Program-made: the position numbers and the translations under genes
Part shown: one piece after another, positions 59,250 through 64,000 of the stretch
How positions within the stretch are numbered: the first letter of the stretch is position 1
How the letters are laid out: the number at the start of each line of letters is the position of its first letter
Source of the DNA: Cellulomonas alba
GTDB taxonomy: Bacteria; Actinomycetota; Actinomycetes; Actinomycetales; Cellulomonadaceae
Direction of reading: 5' to 3'
DNA: 64,000 nt
Assembly (NCBI RefSeq): GCF_030362835.1
Contig: NZ_JAUCGQ010000001.1
Location: 1,405,461 to 1,469,460, forward strand
Notes under the pieces: generated by a model
Database searches by the model: none
What the model saw: the letters and a program-made list of their open reading frames with translations, nothing else
What the model was told of the DNA's origin: nothing

Positions 59250-60115
59250 CGGGACTCCTTCGTGCCGGTGGTGCTGGAGGTGCTGGGCGCGGGCTCCGCC
59301 GCGACGGGTCGGCCGCGGTCGCGCGCGAGCAGGCCGACGGGCCCGGCCCACAGCCACGCCGCGACCTGGGCGGTGAGGGTCTCCCTGTCCGGCGCGCCGG
59401 GGACGTCGCGGTGCGCCAGCCACCACTCGCCCGCGCCGCGCACGAAGCCGACCGCGCCGGCGGCCCACGAGTCGACGAGCGCGAGGCGCGCAGCGTCCTC
59501 GGGGTCGGCCGTGGCGGTGCCGGGGAGCGGGGCGTCGTCCGGGCGGCGCGCGACGCGTCGGCCGTCGGGCTGCTCGGCCGTGAGCCCTCGGGCGAACGGC
59601 GCGGCCACGAGCGCGGTCACGGAGTCGAGGAAGTGGCCGAGCGGCCCGCCCGACTCGATCGACCCGTCGCGCGTGACGAACGCGTACACGTGCGGCGACG
59701 ACTCGATCATCTCGAGGTACACGGCGACCATGGCGCGCAGGCCCTCGCGGGGCGTCGGCGCGACGCGGACCACGCCCTCGAGCGCGCCCTGGATCTGCAG
59801 CACGACGGCCTCCGCGACCGCGATCTGCAGGCCCGTCTTGTCCGCGAAGTAGCGGTAGACGATCGACTTCGAGGTGCCGGCGGCCGCGGCGATCTCCTCC
59901 ATGGAGACGTCGGGGCCCTTGTGGTGGACCGTGCGCCGCGCGATGCGCACGAGCTCGGCTCGGCGCGCCTCCCGGTGGTCGGCCCACCGGGTGGACCGGC
60001 CGTCGATCGGCATCTCCGGCGGCGTCCCCTGGTGCGCCACACGCGGGCGTGCGGCATCGTCGCGATGCGAGGAGGGGCCCGTCTCCTTCGACGGGCCCGC
60101 TGTGATCGGGCTCAC
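59246..60115 (-). CDS. TetR-family regulator of the fatty-acyl module
   Basis: A 289-residue regulator. An N-terminal extension of about 45 residues precedes the HTH, with EARRAELVRIARRTVHHKG, VSMEEIAAAAGTSKSIVYRYFADKTGLQ; the rest is a helical ligand domain. Its position between divergent beta-oxidation-type genes suggests control by acyl-CoA, as with FadR-type TetR proteins. GTG is chosen because TACCTT lies seven bases upstream; a later ATG (MPIDGRS) is the alternative start. Confidence 0.85.
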   Translation of the reverse strand: MSPITAGPSKETGPSSHRDDAARPRVAHQGTPPEMPIDGRSTRWADHREARRAELVRIARRTVHHKGPDVSMEEIAAAAGTSKSIVYRYFADKTGLQIAVAEAVVLQIQGALEGVVRVAPTPREGLRAMVAVYLEMIESSPHVYAFVTRDGSIESGGPLGHFLDSVTALVAAPFARGLTAEQPDGRRVARRPDDAPLPGTATADPEDAARLALVDSWAAGAVGFVRGAGEWWLAHRDVPGAPDRETLTAQVAAWLWAGPVGLLARDRGRPVAAEPAPSTSSTTGTKESR

Positions 60116-60212
60116 GACACCGAAGGTATCAGGTACTCTCGGTCCTGGACACAACAGACGGGACCTTCGTCCCTGGATCCGACCATCAGAGCCGATGAGA
60201 GGAACGCACGCC
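60116..60212. promoter_or_regulatory. divergent promoter/operator region, TetR / thiolase
   Basis: The 97-base gap holds the minus-strand -10 TACCTT (60123-60128), which overlaps the direct repeat GGTATCA-GGTACTC, a candidate TetR site. The plus-strand side has GAGAGGA (60197-60203) as the thiolase ribosome binding site and a small hairpin GGGAC-CTTC-GTCCC near 60160-60173. Confidence 0.45.
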
Positions 60213-61559
60213 ATGCCACCCACCGCCCGCCAGGCCGCCGCTCGAGCAACCGGCCCCGCGCCGCGCCGCGCGCTCGTGCTGGGCGGCAACCGCATCCCGT
60301 TCGCCCGCGCCGGAGGCGCCTACGCCCGGTCGAGCAACCAGGACATGCTCACCGCCGCGCTCGACGGCCTCGTGGCCCGCTACGGCCTGCAGGGCGAGAC
60401 GATCGGCGAGGTCGCCGCGGGTGCGGTGCTCAAGCACAGCCGCGACTTCAACCTCACGCGCGAGTCGGTGCTCGGCTCGTCTCTCGCCCCGACGACGCCC
60501 GCGTTCGACCTGCAGCAGGCGTGCGCGACGGGGCTCGAGACCGTCGTCTCGCTCGCGAACAAGATCCGTCTCGGCCAGCTCGAGTCCGCGATCGCGGGCG
60601 GGGTCGACTCCACCTCGGACGCGCCTGTCGCGGTGTCCGACCGGCTGCGGCGCGCGCTGCTGGAAGCGTCGCGCGCCCGGTCCGCCGGCGCCCGGCTCGC
60701 GGCGCTCGCCAAGGTCCGGCCCCGCGACCTCGCGCCCGCCACGCCCCGCACCGACGAGCCGCGCACGGGCCTGTCGATGGGCGAGCACCAGGCGCTGACC
60801 ACCGCGCAGTGGGGCATCTCGCGCGAGGCGCAGGACGAGCTCGCGCTCGCCTCGCACCAGCGGCTCGCGGCCGCGTGGGACGCCGGCTTCTTCGACGACC
60901 TGGTCACCCCGTACCGCGGCCAGACTCAGGACGGGAACCTGCGCCGGGACACCTCGCTCGAGAAGCTCGCAGCGCTGAGGCCGACGTTCGGGCTGGCGCT
61001 CGACACCCCGGCGACCATGACCGCCGGCAACTCGACTCCTCTGACGGACGGCGCGGCGACCGTGCTGCTCGGCTCCGAGTCGTGGGCGGCGGCGCACGAC
61101 GTGACGCCGCTCGCCGCGGTGGTCGACGCCGAGGCCGGCGCGGTCGACTTCGTGCACGGCGTCGACGGGCTGCTGATGGCGCCCGCGTTCGCGGTGCCGC
61201 GCCTGCTCGCGCGGAACGGCCTGACGCTGGACGACTTCGCGTACGTCGAGATCCACGAGGCGTTCGCGTCGACCGTGCTCACGACGCTCGCCGCGTGGGA
61301 GTCCGAGCAGTTCGGGCGCGAGCGGCTCGGGCTCGACGGCGCGTTCGGCAAGGTCGACCCGGCGCGGCTCAACGTGCACGGGTCGTCGCTCGCCGCGGGC
61401 CACCCGTTCGCCGCGACCGGCGGGCGCATCGTGGCGACCGTCAGCAAGGAGCTCCACCGCGCCCGCGTCGCCGCGCCCGGCGGACCGCCGATCAGGGCGC
61501 TGGTGTCGGTCTGCGCGGCCGGCGGGCTCGGCCTCACCGCGATCCTCGAGGCGGCGTGA
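60213..61559 (+). CDS. acetyl-CoA C-acyltransferase (thiolase)
   Basis: A 448-residue thiolase. The nucleophile is Cys104 in FDLQQACATGLETVV; the other catalytic elements are VEIHEAFAS, NVHGSSLAAGHPFAATGGR (His) and SVCAAGGLG (second Cys). It cleaves 3-ketoacyl-CoA, or condenses acetyl-CoA in the reverse direction. Length and motifs are those of the FadA2/FadI group. GAGAGGA sits nine bases before the chosen ATG; an ATG six codons earlier lacks a site. It is first in a three-gene operon with a FabG4-type reductase and a MaoC dehydratase. Confidence 0.94.
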   Translation: MPPTARQAAARATGPAPRRALVLGGNRIPFARAGGAYARSSNQDMLTAALDGLVARYGLQGETIGEVAAGAVLKHSRDFNLTRESVLGSSLAPTTPAFDLQQACATGLETVVSLANKIRLGQLESAIAGGVDSTSDAPVAVSDRLRRALLEASRARSAGARLAALAKVRPRDLAPATPRTDEPRTGLSMGEHQALTTAQWGISREAQDELALASHQRLAAAWDAGFFDDLVTPYRGQTQDGNLRRDTSLEKLAALRPTFGLALDTPATMTAGNSTPLTDGAATVLLGSESWAAAHDVTPLAAVVDAEAGAVDFVHGVDGLLMAPAFAVPRLLARNGLTLDDFAYVEIHEAFASTVLTTLAAWESEQFGRERLGLDGAFGKVDPARLNVHGSSLAAGHPFAATGGRIVATVSKELHRARVAAPGGPPIRALVSVCAAGGLGLTAILEAA

Positions 61560-61561
61560 CC

Positions 61562-62938
61562 ATGGGCGATCGCTACCTCGACCTCGTCAACCACGGCTTC
61601 GCCGCCAAGGTCGCGAAGCAGCTCGGACTGCCGCGGCCCGTCCCCCTGCGCCGGTACGTGCCCGGCCAGCCGCTCGTCGACGGACCGCTGCTCGTGCTCG
61701 GCGCGGGCGACGACGCGGACGCCGTCGCCCGGTTGCTCTCCGGTCCGGCCGGCGGTGCGGGCGGCCCGGTGCTCGACGGCTGGGACCTCGACGTCCACCG
61801 TCGGCCCACCGCGGGCGCGCGCTATGCGGCCGTGGTCGTGGTGCTGACCGGCCTGACGCACCCGTCTCAGCTCGCGGAGCCGATGCTGGCGGCCGGGTCG
61901 GTGCTCCGCGAGCTGGCGTCCGCCGGTCGGATCGTGACGATCTCCCGCGCGGCGACGGCCGCGGACGCGCCCGCCGTCGCGGCCGCGCGGCAGGGCGTCG
62001 ACGGCATGCTGCGCTCGCTCGCGAAGGAGCTCCGCGGCGGGTCGACGGCCAACGGCATCGTGCTCGCGGACGGCGTGCCGGTGCAGGCCGCCGCGGCGGT
62101 CGCCCTGCTGCGGTTCCTGCTCTCGCGGCGGTCCGCTTTCGTCGACGGGCAGCTGCTGACCGTCGACTCCGAGGCCGGCACGCTGCCGACCGACTGGGAC
62201 CGCCCGCTCGCCGGGCAGGTCGCGGTCGTGACGGGCGCGGCCCGCGGCATCGGCGAGGCGATCGCCGCGACGCTCGCGCGCGACGGCGCGACGGTCGTGG
62301 CCGTCGACGTGCCCGCCGCGGGCGAGCAGCTCGCGGCCGTCGCCAACCGGGTGCGCGGCACCGCGCTGCAGCTCGACGTGACGGCCGCCGACGCGGGCGC
62401 GCGCATCCTCGAGCACGCGCTGCAGCGGCACGGCCGGCTCGACGTCGTCGTGCACAACGCGGGCATCATGCGCGACAAGCTGCTCGCCAACATGACGCCC
62501 GACCGGTGGGAGTCCGTGCTGGCGGTCAACATCGGCGCGCAGCTCGCCATCAACGAGGCGCTTCTGACGAGCGGCGACTTCACGGCCGCGCCGCGCATCG
62601 TCGCGCTCGCGTCGACGTCGGGCATCGCCGGCAACCGTGGGCAGACCAACTACGGCGCGTCCAAGGGCGGCGTCATCGGCATGGTCCGCGCGACCGCGCC
62701 GCTGCTCGCGCCGTTCGGCGGCACCGCCAACGCGGTCGCGCCGGGGTTCATCGAGACCGACATGACGGCGCACATCCCCCCGGTGACGCGGCAGATCGCG
62801 CGGCGGCTCAACTCGCTGCAGCAGGGCGGGCAGCCGGTCGACGTGGCCGAGACCGTCGCGTTCCTCGCGTCGCCCGCCGCGTGCGGCTTCCAGGGGCGGG
62901 TGCTGCGGGTCTGCGGGCAGAACATGGTGGGCCAGTGA
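61562..62938 (+). CDS. 3-oxoacyl reductase, FabG4-type two-domain SDR
   Basis: A 458-residue short-chain dehydrogenase with an extra N-terminal Rossmann-like domain (about 1-210) before the active SDR domain. The SDR part has the cofactor loop AVVTGAARGIGEAIAATLA (about 221-239), VHNAGIMRD, Ser in LASTSGIAG and the YGASKGG Tyr-Lys pair. The two-domain layout matches high-molecular-weight FabG (FabG4, Rv0242c) of mycobacteria, which acts on CoA-linked ketoacyl chains. It starts two bases after the thiolase stop and overlaps the next gene by four bases. Confidence 0.93.
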   Translation: MGDRYLDLVNHGFAAKVAKQLGLPRPVPLRRYVPGQPLVDGPLLVLGAGDDADAVARLLSGPAGGAGGPVLDGWDLDVHRRPTAGARYAAVVVVLTGLTHPSQLAEPMLAAGSVLRELASAGRIVTISRAATAADAPAVAAARQGVDGMLRSLAKELRGGSTANGIVLADGVPVQAAAAVALLRFLLSRRSAFVDGQLLTVDSEAGTLPTDWDRPLAGQVAVVTGAARGIGEAIAATLARDGATVVAVDVPAAGEQLAAVANRVRGTALQLDVTAADAGARILEHALQRHGRLDVVVHNAGIMRDKLLANMTPDRWESVLAVNIGAQLAINEALLTSGDFTAAPRIVALASTSGIAGNRGQTNYGASKGGVIGMVRATAPLLAPFGGTANAVAPGFIETDMTAHIPPVTRQIARRLNSLQQGGQPVDVAETVAFLASPAACGFQGRVLRVCGQNMVGQ

Positions 62939-63870
62939 CGGCAGCCGTGCCGCCGACCGGGGACGGCCTCGGCGACCGGCGCGTCGTCACGCTGCCCGCG
63001 GTGCCCGCACTCGGTGGCCTGTACGTCAAGGGGCTCGCGGGTGTCGCGACGAGCGTCGTCGGGCGACGGCTCGGGCGCGGCTCGGGCGCGCTCCCGGACG
63101 TCGCGTACGAGGTCGCGGGGGTGCGCGCCGACGCCGCGCGGCTCACCGCGTACCAGCACCTGGTCGGCGAGTCGGCGTCCGACGCGCTCCCCGCAGGGTT
63201 CGTGCACGTGCTCGCCTTCCCGCTCGCGGTGGCCGTCATGACGACGCCCGGCTTCCCGTTCCCGCTGGTCGGCGCGGTGCACGTGGCCAACCGGGTCGAG
63301 CAGCACCGGGAGGCGCGGCTCGACGAGCCGCTCACGCTCCGCGCCTGGTCGCAGGGGCTGCGGTCGCACCGGGCCGGGACGCAGGCCGAGCTCGTGGTGA
63401 CCGCGTCGGACGCGGACGGCGAGCGCGTCTGGACCGGGGTGTCGACGTACCTGGCGAAGGGCGTGCACCTGACGGACCGCCCGGGCCCGGCCGACGACCC
63501 CGCCGAGGAGCGCACGCCGTTCGTCGCACCCGTGCCGACCGGGCGCTGGCAGCTGCCCGCCGACGAGGGCCGCCTGTACGCGGCGGTCTCGGGCGACCGG
63601 AACCCGATCCACGTCTCGTCGCTCGCGGCCAAGGGGTTCGGCTTCCCGCGGGCGATCGCGCACGGCATGGACACCGCGGCCCGCGCGCTGGCCGCCGTCG
63701 GGGCCGCGCACGGGCCGGCGTTCGTGTGGACCGCGGAGTTCGCCAGGCCCGTGCTGCTGCCCGGCTCCCCCGCGGTGCGGGTCGCGCGAGACGTCGACGG
63801 GTTCGCGTACGCGGTGTGGGACGCGCGCAGCGGGAAGCCGCACCTCACGGGGACCGTCAGGCCGGTCTGA
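62935..63870 (+). CDS. MaoC-type hot-dog dehydratase (HtdX-like)
   Basis: A 311-residue double hot-dog protein. The C-terminal half has the hydratase-2 motif YAAVSGDRNPIHVSSLAAKGFGFPRAIAHGMDT with the catalytic Asp and His; the N-terminal half is a non-catalytic hot-dog with FPLAVAVMTTPGFPFPLVGAVHVANRVEQ. It interconverts (R)-3-hydroxyacyl-CoA and enoyl-CoA. The GTG start overlaps the reductase stop (GTGA). The order thiolase, FabG4, MaoC parallels the mycobacterial fadA2-fabG4-htdX neighbourhood. Confidence 0.92.
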   Translation: MTAAVPPTGDGLGDRRVVTLPAVPALGGLYVKGLAGVATSVVGRRLGRGSGALPDVAYEVAGVRADAARLTAYQHLVGESASDALPAGFVHVLAFPLAVAVMTTPGFPFPLVGAVHVANRVEQHREARLDEPLTLRAWSQGLRSHRAGTQAELVVTASDADGERVWTGVSTYLAKGVHLTDRPGPADDPAEERTPFVAPVPTGRWQLPADEGRLYAAVSGDRNPIHVSSLAAKGFGFPRAIAHGMDTAARALAAVGAAHGPAFVWTAEFARPVLLPGSPAVRVARDVDGFAYAVWDARSGKPHLTGTVRPV

Positions 63871-63963
63871 CGAGTCACGGCTCCGTCTGCGGCGCGGCCG
63901 GGTCGCCGCGGCCGGGACGCCGCGGGCAGCGGACCGGCGACAGCGCCTCGGTATGGCCGCGCG

Positions 63964-64000
63964 TCAGCCGGCGGGGCGGCCGTCGTGCGCGAGCGCCTCG
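63964..64000 (-). CDS. possible 3' end of a gene entering from the right
   Basis: Reading the minus strand from the right edge gives EALAHDGRPAG followed by a stop. Twelve codons are too few to identify a product, and the call rests only on codon bias (G/C in third position) and on the convergent layout with the MaoC gene. Confidence 0.25.
   Translation of the reverse strand, partial: EALAHDGRPAG

Noticed and set aside
57096-59852. Plus-strand frame of over 900 codons opposite the acyl-CoA oxidase gene
   Set aside because: Shadow of the minus-strand gene; no recognisable domain and a composition typical of antisense frames.
63880-63963. GC-rich inverted segments after the MaoC gene as a terminator
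   Set aside because: The stems are 6-7 bp with very long loops and several alternative pairings, so no single hairpin can be supported.

Overview
The window is high-GC actinobacterial DNA. The gene set points to a plant-biomass-degrading member of the Cellulomonas group: a secreted GH10 xylanase and GH62 arabinofuranosidase with CBM13 modules, a CBM2-linker-GH6 cellulase, BldC, DUF3073, an LAxTG cell-wall protein and F420-type enzymes. That placement is inference from gene content. No rRNA, CRISPR array, transposase, integrase or phage structural gene was seen, so the window reads as ordinary chromosome.

Layout. 1-6.7 kb: a partial alpha/beta hydrolase divergent from a large SARP/BTAD-ATPase regulator, then a cupin and a membrane-anchored beta-propeller protein. 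7.1-10.9 kb: tRNA-Lys, a VOC protein and a hemicellulase operon (GH10 then GH62) behind a promoter and a perfect LacI-family-type palindrome. 10.9-16.3 kb: an SRPBCC/HxlR divergent pair sharing two operators, a PLP decarboxylase, a nucleoside hydrolase, a secreted HNH nuclease and a rifamycin ADP-ribosyltransferase (Arr). 16.3-25 kb: GntR-ABC exporter, aldo/keto reductase, a DHA2 efflux pump fused to a winged helix, and a TetR-ABC exporter of the tetronasin type. 25.1-36 kb: small proteins, a K+ channel, acetate permease plus acetyl-CoA synthetase, and a four-gene peptide ABC importer whose two ATPases are fused. 36-42.9 kb: NAD(P)-binding protein, YqgE, antiporter, F420-type oxidoreductase, minimal zincin, a tRNA-Glu/Asp/Phe cluster, three small envelope proteins, BldC and DUF3073. 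43-57 kb: purM-purF, small proteins, an unknown lipoprotein/membrane pair, GH6 cellulase, photolyase, glutamate dehydrogenase, purL, an LAxTG protein and LapA. 57.2-63.9 kb: a mirrored fatty-acyl-CoA module, with TetR and acyl-CoA oxidase/dehydrogenase on the minus strand and thiolase, FabG4-type reductase and MaoC dehydratase on the plus strand.

How the parts fit. The glycoside hydrolases attack xylan and cellulose outside the cell, and their CBMs hold them on the substrate. The acetate and peptide importers and the fatty-acyl module serve central carbon supply. Regulators mostly sit beside their targets and share short intergenic regions containing inverted or direct repeats.

A recurring feature is a -10-like hexamer (TANNNT or a close variant) 6-7 bases before an ATG or GTG, with no Shine-Dalgarno sequence. 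This is what leaderless mRNAs look like in actinobacteria, and it set the start codon for many of the genes below. No clearly new defence or mobile system was found. The most unusual items are the lipoprotein/4-TM pair at 46.7-48.4 kb, the long near-perfect palindrome at 57.06 kb, the 20-bp repeats after purL, and the near-identical CBM13 modules in two adjacent genes.
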